Source: Synechococcus sp. M44_DOE_062 (GTDB lineage Bacteria; Cyanobacteriota; Cyanobacteriia; Thermostichales; Thermostichaceae). Taken from it: DNA of 44,872 bases. The stretch covers positions 1-44,872 of the forward strand of contig DVDX01000074.1 in NCBI GenBank assembly GCA_015295985.1, written 5' to 3'. Position numbers and translations under genes: made by a program. Positions 24,023 to 36,279 of the stretch are shown piece after piece. Each line of letters starts with the position of its first letter. Position 1 is the first letter of the stretch. The notes under the pieces were generated by a model, which made no database searches, had not been told where the DNA came from, and saw only the letters and a program-made list of their open reading frames with translations.

Positions 24023-24622
24023 CTAAGGGATCCGGGCCTGAGCGAATACCTCTTGAGGAATCACCTTCAGACCCGGCAAGAAACCATCTTGAATGGCTTG
24101 GGATCCCGTAAAGGTGCGCGGCGGGGCATCGGGATAGAAGACCGTGATGCTCTTGGCTTGGGGATCCACCACCCAAACCCTGGGGATCCCAGCCTCTAGA
24201 TAATCGGTTGCCTTCTGGGCTATAACTCCAAAACTCTGGATAGGAGAAAGGATCTCAATCACCAACTCGGGAAGGGCAAAACAAGGCTCATCGGTCATGG
24301 CCTCAACCGGCAATCGCTCGTCAGAGATGTAAGTGAGGTCGGGAATCGGGATCCAGGGCTCTGCTTTTCGTGTCAGAACAATTGCCCACTCAGTATGTGC
24401 TGACCCAGGCTTAGGACACTCAGGGCTAGAGCACCAGTCCTCCAGAATTCGCCACAACGCCGGTTGGAGACGAGCATGGAAACGTTTTGGCGACATGGGT
24501 TCATTTTTGGAGACGGCCCGCCCATCGACTAGCTCATAGACAATATCCCCCTCCGGCAAGGCCAGAAACTGCTCAGGAGTTAGTTTTTGATTTGGAATGG
24601 ATACCTCTGCAGCCGATAGCAT
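24023..24622 (-). CDS. Uma2-family (DUF820) restriction-endonuclease-like protein
   Basis: A protein of about 199 residues from the Uma2/DUF820 family, very abundant in cyanobacteria, with a PD-(D/E)xK nuclease fold. Seen: LTPEQFLALPEGDIVYELVDGRAV at the N-terminus, IPDLTYISDERL with the first acidic residue, ELVIEILSPIQS with the second, and QKATDYLEAGIPRVWVVDPQAKSI. ATG 24622 is preferred; the frame extends to 24829 without family resemblance. It is divergent from the CARF-HEPN gene that opens the CRISPR island. Biological targets of Uma2 proteins are unknown to me. Confidence 0.82.
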   Translation of the reverse strand: MLSAAEVSIPNQKLTPEQFLALPEGDIVYELVDGRAVSKNEPMSPKRFHARLQPALWRILEDWCSSPECPKPGSAHTEWAIVLTRKAEPWIPIPDLTYISDERLPVEAMTDEPCFALPELVIEILSPIQSFGVIAQKATDYLEAGIPRVWVVDPQAKSITVFYPDAPPRTFTGSQAIQDGFLPGLKVIPQEVFAQARIP

Positions 24623-24938
24623 TGCTGAATCCCCCTTGTTCAGGATGGCCGAGTCTCTGTCTAGGCTAGCTCTGGCATCCCCCACCTTCACCGTTTTGAA
24701 ACAGTCGTTGAGCAGGGATCCAAATCCAGCGGCAAGATGGCTCCACTCAATTTTGGGGGTAGAGATCCCCATCTTTCTGGCACCGGCTGAGCAGGAGATG
24801 CCACTTTTCAGGAGAGGATAGGGCAACATCCAACCCAGAACCCTCTCTAGGCAACTTGAGAAGGGGGGACTTCCAAACTGCAGTAGCTTGAAGGCGTTTG
24901 TGCTTCAATGCTTGAAAGCTGTCATCGAGAGGATCCCT
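24623..24938. other. Divergent gap at the left border of the CRISPR-Cas island
   Basis: A gap of 316 bases between the Uma2 gene and the CARF-HEPN gene. It should hold both promoters. I see no gene, repeat or clear promoter; the bases before 24939 provide a GAGAGG ribosome site. Confidence 0.4.
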
Positions 24939-26216
24939 ATGGCTAATACCCTTTTGACCACTCTAGGCACCAGCCCCTACAGCGAGACGGTGTATGTTTT
25001 TGGGGAGCGGAAAGCCGATAGAACCCGTTATGTTGCCAAAGCCCTCTGTCAGCTCTTTGACATCGAGAGGGTGATTGTGCTGCTAACCCAAGAAGCACAT
25101 GACACCCATTGGAAGCATCTACAGGACTGCCTACCCCCCCACGTGGAGAAAATTGCCAAGGCCATTCCTGAAGGGAAAACCGAGGCAGAGACTTGGGAGA
25201 TCTTCGATGTGCTGGTCGATAGCATCGAGCCTCATACGCAGTTAATTTTCGATATCACCCACGCCTTTCGCTCCATCCCCGTACTGGTGCTCTTGGGAGC
25301 CGCCCTTTTGCGCAAGGCCAAGAATGTAAATATTCAGGGGCTGTACTACGGTCTCTATCTCAAAGACCAGCAGGAAACGCCCATCATCGATCTCACCCCC
25401 GCCCTTCGTCTTTTGGATTGGCTGACGGCTACTGACAAATTCATCAGCACCGGCTCAGCGCTGGAGTTGGGCCAACTTTTGGATACAGTTCAACGGGACT
25501 TTTACCGCCAACCGGGGTTGGACAAAAGGGATCCCAAACCTACTCGGCTGCAAAGCTTTGGCCGGGCCATTCGCAATGTTTCCCGCTCTCTCGAATTGGT
25601 AAGACCTGTCAGTCTGCTAGAAGAGGACTTGCCCAATTTGCAAAGGCACTCCACCGCGGATCTGGAGCAAGAGGTGGGCCAATTTGCCAAGCCTTTTGGC
25701 CTGCTGCTGCAAAGCATTCGGGATAGCTACAGCCAACTGGCCCTGCCCTCAGACAAGGCTTCGGATCCCAGGGCTGAAATTCAAAAACACTTTCAATTGC
25801 TGCGGTGGTACGTGGAAAAGCGTCTTACCGCCCAAGCTCTTCTACTGGCCCGGGAGTGGGTGATCTCTGCCCTTTGCCTGTGTGAAGGGATCCAAAACTA
25901 CCGCGAGCGAGAACAGCGGCAGGAGATCGAACAGCAGTTGGGATCCCTGATCCCACGAGGAGAGCAGCCCCAGATGCCTCTGACCATTGCCACCCATGTG
26001 CCCGACGTCCAGCAGCTTGCCGGTCTCTGGTTCCGCTTGAGTGAATACCGCAACGACACGGCCCATGTGCAGATGAATCCCAATCCTTTGGACGGGGAAG
26101 TCCTGGAAAATTTCGTTCTGCGGGAGCTGTTGCCCAAGCTAGAGGCTCTTTTCCCCGACTTGACCCAGCCAGCGTCTTCGGAGGAATTGGAAGGGGGTAT
26201 TTCCAAGACTCCCTAG
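24939..26216 (+). CDS. CARF-HEPN CRISPR effector, TM1812/Csx1-type
   Basis: An ancillary type III CRISPR ribonuclease, 425 residues. The N-terminal Rossmann-like CARF domain begins NTLLTTLGTSPYSETVYVFG. It also carries FDITHAFRSIPVLVLLGAALL, the signature of the TM1812 (TIGR02221) group, and would bind a cyclic oligoadenylate made by Cas10. Near the C-terminus YRNDTAH gives the HEPN RNase motif Rx4H (Arg371, His376), inside a helical domain. Ligand-activated RNA degradation is therefore expected; which ring size activates it is not known. ATG 24939 has GAGAGG six bases upstream; the longer frame from 24888 is less likely. A 281-base gap separates it from cas10. Confidence 0.85.
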   Translation: MANTLLTTLGTSPYSETVYVFGERKADRTRYVAKALCQLFDIERVIVLLTQEAHDTHWKHLQDCLPPHVEKIAKAIPEGKTEAETWEIFDVLVDSIEPHTQLIFDITHAFRSIPVLVLLGAALLRKAKNVNIQGLYYGLYLKDQQETPIIDLTPALRLLDWLTATDKFISTGSALELGQLLDTVQRDFYRQPGLDKRDPKPTRLQSFGRAIRNVSRSLELVRPVSLLEEDLPNLQRHSTADLEQEVGQFAKPFGLLLQSIRDSYSQLALPSDKASDPRAEIQKHFQLLRWYVEKRLTAQALLLAREWVISALCLCEGIQNYREREQRQEIEQQLGSLIPRGEQPQMPLTIATHVPDVQQLAGLWFRLSEYRNDTAHVQMNPNPLDGEVLENFVLRELLPKLEALFPDLTQPASSEELEGGISKTP

Positions 26217-26497
26217 GCTAAAGGCGTCGGTAACTGGAGAAGCGAATAGGCTTGGGCAGGGATTTTCTCAAGAGGGTTCAGAAAAGCGGCAGAAACTCAC
26301 AGCGTCCATCTTGGCTTACCTGGAGAAATGCTGAAGAAACTCTCCAGATACCCAGGGATTGACGGATTTTGCTTTGTAGCTTCTGTAGCCGTTGCATCGG
26401 ATACCTGCTGGAGTGAAGTCTATTTCTTTCTTGAAGGGCGCTGTAGGGTTTCCCTACTTCCTTTGTCTAATTTCTCAGTTTCTGGAGTGAACATGCC
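26217..26497. promoter_or_regulatory. Gap that likely carries the cas10-cmr operon promoter
   Basis: Gene-free 281 bases. TTGACG at 26359-26364 resembles a -35 element, but no good -10 lies at the right distance. A short hairpin GTAGGG-TTT-CCCTAC (26443-26457) precedes the cas10 start by about 40 bases and could affect translation or termination. Support is weak. Confidence 0.3.
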
Positions 26498-30594
<4,097 letters not shown>

Positions 30595-30641
30595 GTTTTG
30601 CTTTCAGTCCTTGAATACTTACTCGCAAAAGGAGCCCATCC

Positions 30642-31412
30642 ATGACTTTTCAGATTGTCTACCTCCATCTGCTAACTCCTCTACACACCGGCGGCACCAC
30701 CCAAGAAGGGAACCTCTTGGGGATTGCCCGCGAATCCCACACCAATTTGCCCTACATCCCTTCCAGCACCATTCGGGGCAGGCTGCGGGCCAGCGTGGCC
30801 AATAAAAACCAAAAATTTGAGCTCTTTGGCAACGAAATTGGGGAAGGGGATCAGCTTACTCAAGGATCCATTTGGATTGGGGATGGCTCCTTGCTTTGGA
30901 TCCCCGCGCCCTCCCTCAGCCATGGGGTGGTGTGGATAAGCTGTCCACTTCTGCTTAAGCGCTGGCTGCGGCTAACAGGCCAGAATCTGCCAGTGCCGGA
31001 TCCCTATAGCACTAGCCTTCCCAACAACAAACCTATCTACCTCAAAGATGCCATCCTCAGAGAGGGTCTCAGACAATGGTCGGAATGGAAGAGCTACACC
31101 AAAGATCCCAATATCAGTCACGTGATTGTTTTACCCGATCAGCACTGTGCCACCCTAATTCAAATGAGCCTGTGGCGGCAGGTGAAAGTCAAGCTTAGCG
31201 AGCACAAAGTTGTCGAAGGAGGCTTCCGCTACGAAGAGGCTATTCCTCCCGATAGCTTAATGTACTTTACCTGGGGGGTTACAACCCAAGCAAATGGCAG
31301 TTCTGAAGAGGCCATAAGAGAGTTTCGAAACCTGCTGCAATCCAACCAGATTATGCAGATTGGCGGCCAAGAAAGCTTGGGACGAGGCTTTGTGGAGCTG
31401 TCTTTGAACTAG
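30642..31412 (+). CDS. cmr4: Cmr4, type III-B backbone RAMP (Cas7-like), catalytic Asp apparently missing
   Basis: The Cas7-like backbone subunit that lines crRNA. Seen: LTPLHTGG at the N-terminus, YIPSSTIRGRLR as the first conserved RAMP helix, and IGGQESLGRGFVEL as the C-terminal glycine-rich loop. The length of 256 residues is normal. In slicing-competent Cmr4 a loop Asp between HxG and the IPGSSLKG-like motif cuts target RNA every six bases. Here that loop reads GGTTQEGNLLGIARESHTN; by eye Leu25 sits where Asp is expected and the only nearby acid is Glu22. Target RNA slicing may thus be lost. AAGGAG eight bases upstream supports ATG 30642. Confidence 0.85.
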   Translation: MTFQIVYLHLLTPLHTGGTTQEGNLLGIARESHTNLPYIPSSTIRGRLRASVANKNQKFELFGNEIGEGDQLTQGSIWIGDGSLLWIPAPSLSHGVVWISCPLLLKRWLRLTGQNLPVPDPYSTSLPNNKPIYLKDAILREGLRQWSEWKSYTKDPNISHVIVLPDQHCATLIQMSLWRQVKVKLSEHKVVEGGFRYEEAIPPDSLMYFTWGVTTQANGSSEEAIREFRNLLQSNQIMQIGGQESLGRGFVELSLN

Positions 31413-31437
31413 ATCTCAACCCAAGGGAGGAGATTTC

Positions 31438-31830
31438 ATGAATAGCTTTGATCCACGCACAATGGCCAAGCCCGTTTACGAATCCCTGTGCCAGCTCAGA
31501 GCGCAAACCAGGGATCCAGAAAGGCTAAAAGAGCAAAAAAACCAGGCTGTAGAGCTGTACACCTATCTTTCTACCTGGGGTCTGCTGCGCCTCAAGGCCG
31601 AGGAAGACGCCCTTAGCCAAGATGGCAAAAAGGAGGTGGTCAAGGAGTTTTTCGATTGCCTAGAACAGATCTCCGGTCAAGATGGAATTGCCAGATCCGA
31701 TGGCCTAGATCGCCTCATGAGATTAGAAGTTGAAGAGTACCTGGGCTTAACGGGGCTGGGACTTGCCTTGGCACAAGAATTCAGCTTCTGGGCTACAGCG
31801 ATTTACCATGACGTTAGCGGAGGAGACTAA
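31438..31830 (+). CDS. cmr5: Cmr5, small alpha-helical type III-B subunit
   Basis: A 130-residue all-helical protein in the expected position after cmr4. The segment AVELYTYLSTWGLLRLKAEEDALSQD resembles the Cmr5 core, and the chain is rich in Lys/Glu with no catalytic motif, as the family should be. Cmr5 forms the belly filament of the complex, alternating beside Cmr4 and binding target RNA. A strong GGGAGGAG lies six bases before ATG 31438. Its stop TAA overlaps the next ATG (TAATG), coupling it to the Uma2-family gene. Assignment rests on position, size and a partial motif. Confidence 0.78.
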   Translation: MNSFDPRTMAKPVYESLCQLRAQTRDPERLKEQKNQAVELYTYLSTWGLLRLKAEEDALSQDGKKEVVKEFFDCLEQISGQDGIARSDGLDRLMRLEVEEYLGLTGLGLALAQEFSFWATAIYHDVSGGD

Positions 31831-32471
31831 TGAGCGTAGCCATTCCAATCCAGTCTATTTCCCTGTGTGAAGGAAGCCAAGTGGTCATCCATTCTCTGAC
31901 TTGGCAAGACTTTGAGAGCATTCTGGAAGAGCTGGGCGAAGACCGCCACACTCGCATTGCCTATTACAACGGCACTTTAGAGATCATGTCTCCCTTATCG
32001 AAACACGAGCGTCCTCATCGCATTGCCGGATACATTGTCTCAGCCATTCTCGATTCTCAAGGGAGAGACTGGGAAGATTTTGGCTCAACAACCCTTAAAA
32101 AGTCTGGCAGTGCTGGGGTAGAGCCTGACACCTGCTTTTATGTCAACCACCTGGAGCAGGTGCGAGGGTGTGAGGGAAGGATCGATGTCGATCTGTTGCC
32201 CCCACCCGATCTGGCCATTGAGTCCGATGTTACTTCCCAAACCTTTATCGACGCCTATAAAGCTATTGGCGTGCCCGAAGTTTGGATCTTGGGTGGGCGA
32301 AGTTTGCGGATATTGATTTTGCAGGGAGAAGACTACGTAGAATCGAGCTGCAGCCGGCTTTTTCCAGACTTCGATATTCCCAGTCTTGTACCTCAACTCA
32401 TTCGACGCGCCTTAGAAATTGGCACCAGCGCTATGTTGCACGAATTTCGGGAAACACTCCGCAATTTCTAA
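31830..32471 (+). CDS. Uma2-family (DUF820) nuclease-like protein inside the cmr operon
   Basis: A 213-residue Uma2/DUF820 protein with a PD-(D/E)xK-type core: EILEELGEDRHTRIAYYNGTLEIMSPLS, then GVEPDTCFYV, PPPDLAIESDVTS with the paired acidic residues, and the closing FIDAYKAIGVPEVWIL. The start overlaps the cmr5 stop by one base, and the gene ends 30 bases before the Cmr6-Cmr1 gene, so it is cotranscribed with the CRISPR complex. Uma2 genes are common and mobile in cyanobacteria, so it may be a passenger. The close coupling leaves a role as accessory nuclease open. A second Uma2 gene borders the island at its left end. Confidence 0.8.
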   Translation: MSVAIPIQSISLCEGSQVVIHSLTWQDFESILEELGEDRHTRIAYYNGTLEIMSPLSKHERPHRIAGYIVSAILDSQGRDWEDFGSTTLKKSGSAGVEPDTCFYVNHLEQVRGCEGRIDVDLLPPPDLAIESDVTSQTFIDAYKAIGVPEVWILGGRSLRILILQGEDYVESSCSRLFPDFDIPSLVPQLIRRALEIGTSAMLHEFRETLRNF

Positions 32472-32501
32472 TGCTGTTTTCCATCTTTAGGAGAAAACCA
32501 A

Positions 32502-34430
32502 ATGCCCAGCAATCGTCCTGCCAACGCCCCACAACCCCTCCCTCGCCCTGGGAGACCGGGAGCACCTAGTTCAGGAAGTCCAGGAGGAAGCCATCCCCCC
32601 AGTCAGAAAAGAGGGAATGGCAACCATCCCCAACCTTCTCCCTGGCTAGGGCATCCCTTGGATCCCAACCCCAGCCCAGATCCCACAGCGAGCTTTATTG
32701 AATATCTGCGTTGGATGAGGGCTCCAGCAACTTCTTTCAAAGACGGAACCAAAGCCGATCTGGTGCATCGGGCAGAAGCAAAGGCAAACTACGGAGCACG
32801 CCTGCAAGTTCTGAATGATCGCATCAGGCGGATTGCGGAAAAAACTTTTGAGGTCACCTGTCCCTGGCGAATTCGGGTGGGTGGATCCAAAGGGCCGGAA
32901 AGTATGCTTTTGCCCGCTTTTGATCACTTAGGGATCCCTTACCTTCCCAGCTCCACCTTGCGAGGGGTAGCCCGCACCCAGGCTATTCGAGAGTTGATGC
33001 AGAAGCACAATCTGTCTTGGAAAGAGGCGGATAAGGCAGTGGCACCTTGGCTTGGGCACCTAGAAGCTGAGGATAAAGACAGTGCTGGCAAGGTGATCTT
33101 TTTGGATGCCTACCCCGTGCCAACCCGTCCCCAAAGACAGGGGGATCCCGATAACTCCAGGTCGGGAGGCTTGGCTGTTGATATTGCCAATAATGTTTGG
33201 AGATGGAATGGCAACAGCTTGGAATATAAAGCAAATCCCAATGTCTTTTTCTCTCTCAGACAGGCCACATTTTTAATCGGGATCCGCAAAGGGCCAGGCT
33301 GCACCGACGAGATGTTGGCCCAAGTGAAAGAATGGCTCATCCGCGGGCTGGAGCAAGGGGTGGGATCCCAAGTTAATACCGGCTATGGTCGGCTGATTCA
33401 AACTGGCAAAACTCTAGCTCAATACAAGGGAGAATTCTTGCGACTGCCTTTTGAGCTGGAGGGTCAGTTGATCCACGGGCGACAAGTGGTTAACTGGAGA
33501 TCTGACAGGAACCGGTATGACAACAAATCAATTGCCGAAGTCCGACCGGTGGCCTTTAAGAACATGCTGCGCTACTGGTTTCGAGCCTTTGCCTTGGGTG
33601 TTTTGCCCGTGAGGCAGGTGCAGGAATGGGAGGGGCAACTTTTTGGGGCCATCACTCCCCAGCAAAAACATGGCTGGATCCATGTGGATCTTTCGAATGG
33701 GCGGGTAACTCAACCGGAGCCGGAACCCAATCAAGCAGGAAAGGGGAAGCCTGCCGGACGGCAAGAAGGGATCCTCATTCTCAGCCTTTCTGAGGAGTGC
33801 CAAAACTATACTTCAAGAGAAAAGCAGGAAGCGGTACAAAAGCTCTTTTGGAATCTAACCTGGCTGCTGTTTCATTTGGGAGGTATTGGCCAAGGGGCAA
33901 GAAGGCCCTGCTACTCTCGCCAAAACCGCGATAGAGCTCCTTGGTGGCGTGGATCCACCCTCATTCCCAATAATGAATCTTCAGAAGATTCATTTTGGAA
34001 TCTGCCAGAGTCGGTAGAGGAATTCCGGAAGCTCTTTCAGGAGCGGCTGCGGGGCTTTTTTGAGGCGCTCCAGGTCTTGACTGAGCAGGTCATTGATCCC
34101 AGAAAACCTATGACCTTTGGTCAGGTCAGCAAAGAGAAGTGGTCTGAAGCCGTGGATGCCCATTGCAGGATTGTAGTCTGCAGCGGCCCAGAAGAGTTTA
34201 ACAAGCCCTATGCTTTGGCTGTTTTGCACAAGGTAGGCAAGATAGCGCCAGGAAAATATAACAAGTTTCTCTGCGGCGATACAGGCACGCCATCCCCTGT
34301 CTGGATTGCAGATTTGGGCGACTATCAGGCGGTTACCGTTTTTGGGGCAACTGCGAATCCCAGGAAAAGATATCTCGAAGATCTGGAGAGTGGAGCAGAT
34401 AGCTTTGCTCAAATCTGGCCATTCCGGTAG
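32502..34430 (+). CDS. Cmr6-Cmr1 fusion, type III-B double RAMP
   Basis: One unbroken 642-codon frame. Residues 1-60 are a Pro/Gly/Ser-rich tail. Residues about 65-310 read as Cmr6: YLPSSTLRGVARTQAI (147-162) and the closing glycine loop GVGSQVNTGYGRL (286-298). Residues about 315-642 read as Cmr1: ELEGQLIHGRQVV, EVRPVAFKNMLRYWFRAF (346-363), LFGAITP, and LTWLLFHLGGIGQGARRP (452-469), which match the RPxxxKGxLRxWWRA and GGLGxRxRRG motifs of Cmr1. No separate cmr1 or cmr6 is in the operon, so one protein supplies both subunits at the crRNA 3' end. AGGAG nine bases upstream supports ATG 32502. The Cmr1 half is assigned by motif, not by search. Confidence 0.82.
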   Translation: MPSNRPANAPQPLPRPGRPGAPSSGSPGGSHPPSQKRGNGNHPQPSPWLGHPLDPNPSPDPTASFIEYLRWMRAPATSFKDGTKADLVHRAEAKANYGARLQVLNDRIRRIAEKTFEVTCPWRIRVGGSKGPESMLLPAFDHLGIPYLPSSTLRGVARTQAIRELMQKHNLSWKEADKAVAPWLGHLEAEDKDSAGKVIFLDAYPVPTRPQRQGDPDNSRSGGLAVDIANNVWRWNGNSLEYKANPNVFFSLRQATFLIGIRKGPGCTDEMLAQVKEWLIRGLEQGVGSQVNTGYGRLIQTGKTLAQYKGEFLRLPFELEGQLIHGRQVVNWRSDRNRYDNKSIAEVRPVAFKNMLRYWFRAFALGVLPVRQVQEWEGQLFGAITPQQKHGWIHVDLSNGRVTQPEPEPNQAGKGKPAGRQEGILILSLSEECQNYTSREKQEAVQKLFWNLTWLLFHLGGIGQGARRPCYSRQNRDRAPWWRGSTLIPNNESSEDSFWNLPESVEEFRKLFQERLRGFFEALQVLTEQVIDPRKPMTFGQVSKEKWSEAVDAHCRIVVCSGPEEFNKPYALAVLHKVGKIAPGKYNKFLCGDTGTPSPVWIADLGDYQAVTVFGATANPRKRYLEDLESGADSFAQIWPFR

Positions 34431-34453
34431 CAGAACGCTAGAAGAGGCCCAAA

Positions 34454-34753
34454 ATGTCGAGAAGGAAAATTAACGTCAAAGCTCTAACAAGTCTGATTAC
34501 AGCTTTAATCAACGGCTCAATCACCCTGGTCATTTTGCTGATTGCCCCTTTGGGGTTGGCAGCCGTAATTACAAACACGATCCTCGTTATAATTGCCAGC
34601 TTATTTTCAGGTAGTCTGGCAGAGATTTTGATAGGTTTCTTGTCAAGCCCTGAAATTGATGTGGAGATTTTACCAGAGCGTGGTGCCTCTAAACCCGGCA
34701 GTGCCATACAGCAAAGGCAGGGTTCTGAGAATCTCCGCCGAGATGACGGCTGA
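34454..34753 (+). CDS. Small two-helix membrane protein in the CRISPR operon
   Basis: A 99-residue protein with a basic N-terminus (MSRRKINVKAL). A long hydrophobic block at about residues 10-64 forms two or possibly three membrane helices (LINGSITLVILLIAPLGLAA, then NTILVIIASLFSGSLAEIL). A polar tail of about 35 residues ends RQGSENLRRDDG. I recognise no family. AGAGG lies before ATG 34454, and the last codons overlap the start of cas1 by 11 bases in another frame, so it is translated within the operon. Several type III systems carry membrane proteins as cyclic-nucleotide-triggered effectors. This one lacks an obvious sensor domain, so it may be an anchor, an effector tail, or unrelated. Confidence 0.7.
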   Translation: MSRRKINVKALTSLITALINGSITLVILLIAPLGLAAVITNTILVIIASLFSGSLAEILIGFLSSPEIDVEILPERGASKPGSAIQQRQGSENLRRDDG

Positions 34754-35750
34754 TGCGAACTTTAGATATTTATATATTTCCCAGCAAGGATGCAGGCTGA
34801 GCCTTAGGCAAGAGTTTATTCTGGTTCATTTGGGCGAGTCGCTCTTGCAGGAGGTGCCTCTACCCTTGCTGGAACAGGTTTTTATCTTTGGCCGATCCCA
34901 GGTCACCACAGACGTAGTGAGAGAATGTCTAAGGCGGAATATTCCTATTGCCTATCTCTCCCGGATAGGCTATTGCTATGGTCGCCTCGTTCCCATAGAG
35001 AGGGGGTACCGCCGCTTAGCTCATTTGCAACAAGCCCTCCCAGAAGAATGGCGATTGCAAACGGCAGCCCAGATTGTGCGAGCCAAGCTGCTCAATAGCC
35101 GAGTGCTGCTGATGAGACAGCTTAGGCAACGCCCCACTGAGACAGGGGATCTGACTCTGCGTAGCCTGGAACACTTGGCTGCTCGGGCTCTGGAGGCCAG
35201 CTCTCTGGATGAACTGCGAGGCATTGAAGGAATGGGAGCAGCCCTCTATTTTCCTGAACTGGGCAATTGCTTACAACGGAGAGGATTTGTCTTGATCAAT
35301 CGCACCCGACAGCCGCCTACTAACCCCGTCAATGCCATGCTCAGCTTTGGCTATATGGTGCTCTGGAACCACCTACTAACTCTGATTGAGCTGCAAGATT
35401 TGGATCCATACCAAGGTTGCTTGCACGCCAGCAGCGAACGCCATGCAGCTCTGGTTTCTGATTTGCTGGAAGAGTTTCGAGCGCCCATTGTGGATTCTCT
35501 AGTGCTGTGGCTTGTTAATAAGGGGATCATGGTTCTCGAAGAAGACTTTGAGTATCGCGACGGAGGCTGTTTCTTAAACGATAGCGGCAGGAAAAAGTAC
35601 TTGAGAGCTTTTATTCAAAGAATGGAAGAGCCAGTCCAAACCCCTGACGGGGAACAGCCCCGCTGGGATCTGCTAACGCAGCAGGTTAGGAAGTTTAAGC
35701 AATCCATCTATAACTCTCAAGATTTGTACCAGCCCTATCGGATTCGCTGA
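34743..35750 (+). CDS. cas1: Cas1 integrase of the CRISPR adaptation module
   Basis: The metal-dependent integrase that inserts new spacers. ATG 34743 (MTADANFRYLYI) gives 335 residues, a normal length. The N-terminal beta domain includes VFIFGRSQVTTDVV and PIAYLSRIGYCYGRL. The catalytic helical domain carries RGIEGMGAALYF (Glu162), CLHASSERHAALVSDLLEEFRAPIVDSLVL (His228 and the Asp240/Glu243 region) and a late GRKKYLRAFIQRME. All expected active-site residues appear present. It is not fused to a reverse transcriptase. Its start overlaps the small membrane protein gene and its TGA overlaps the ATG of cas2. Confidence 0.95.
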   Translation: MTADANFRYLYISQQGCRLSLRQEFILVHLGESLLQEVPLPLLEQVFIFGRSQVTTDVVRECLRRNIPIAYLSRIGYCYGRLVPIERGYRRLAHLQQALPEEWRLQTAAQIVRAKLLNSRVLLMRQLRQRPTETGDLTLRSLEHLAARALEASSLDELRGIEGMGAALYFPELGNCLQRRGFVLINRTRQPPTNPVNAMLSFGYMVLWNHLLTLIELQDLDPYQGCLHASSERHAALVSDLLEEFRAPIVDSLVLWLVNKGIMVLEEDFEYRDGGCFLNDSGRKKYLRAFIQRMEEPVQTPDGEQPRWDLLTQQVRKFKQSIYNSQDLYQPYRIR

Positions 35751-36028
35751 TGTTTCTTTACATCGTTGCCTATGACACTCCCTGCAACAAGCGTCGCAAG
35801 AAGATTGCCGACCTGCTAGAAGCTTACGGCAAGCGCGTTCAGTACAGCGTGTTTGAGTGCGTCCTTGATAGGGGGAAGTTTGAGGAACTCAAGCTACGGC
35901 TTCGGAAAAGGATAAACCCTAGCGAAGACAGCATCCGCTTCTACCCCCTCACCGGCCATGCCCTCAGCCAAGTGGAGATATGGGGCGGGCCTCCCCTAAC
36001 TTTGCCCCCCAGCTCAGTTATTGTGTAG
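35750..36028 (+). CDS. cas2: Cas2, CRISPR adaptation subunit
   Basis: A 92-residue ferredoxin-like protein that bridges two Cas1 dimers. MFLYIVAYDTPCNKRRKKIADLLEAYG has the conserved first strand with Asp9. VQYSVFECVLDRGKFEELK and the SIRFYPL strand complete the fold. The ATG at 35750 overlaps the cas1 TGA. The array leader begins directly after its stop codon. Confidence 0.95.
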   Translation: MFLYIVAYDTPCNKRRKKIADLLEAYGKRVQYSVFECVLDRGKFEELKLRLRKRINPSEDSIRFYPLTGHALSQVEIWGGPPLTLPPSSVIV

Positions 36029-36279
36029 CCCAAGCAACCCTTCCCATACTTAAGTACACGATGTTTTTGAATGTACATAAAAACGGTATCAGCAGCTTTG
36101 CGAGGATCGCGCCAAATACCGCAAAGGCCGATTCTTTCGTCGGATCCCTCGATGCCTTGTGCCACAAGGCTTTCCGGCCCCAAAACCCCCTCGCCGAAAC
36201 TCTTTTTGCCCCCTTTTTTCTGGATCCCTCGCAAATGGGTCTTGCATTCCTTGCCCCGCTTGGGTTTAATAGGGGTGGA
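36029..36279 (+). promoter_or_regulatory. CRISPR leader
   Basis: The 251 bases between the cas2 stop and the first repeat carry no supported gene. They include a 10-base palindrome TACTTAAGTA at 36047-36056 and T/C-rich stretches near 36200-36230. A promoter-like pair sits at the 3' end. The cas1-cas2 side and the GGAAAC end of the repeat both indicate that transcription enters the array here. Confidence 0.65.
36242..36270 (+). promoter_or_regulatory. Candidate promoter of the CRISPR array
   Basis: TTGCAT (36242-36247) and TTTAAT (36265-36270) are separated by 17 bases. The -10 matches five of six consensus bases and the -35 three of six. Transcription would start about at 36277, just before repeat 1 at 36280. 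Confidence 0.4.
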
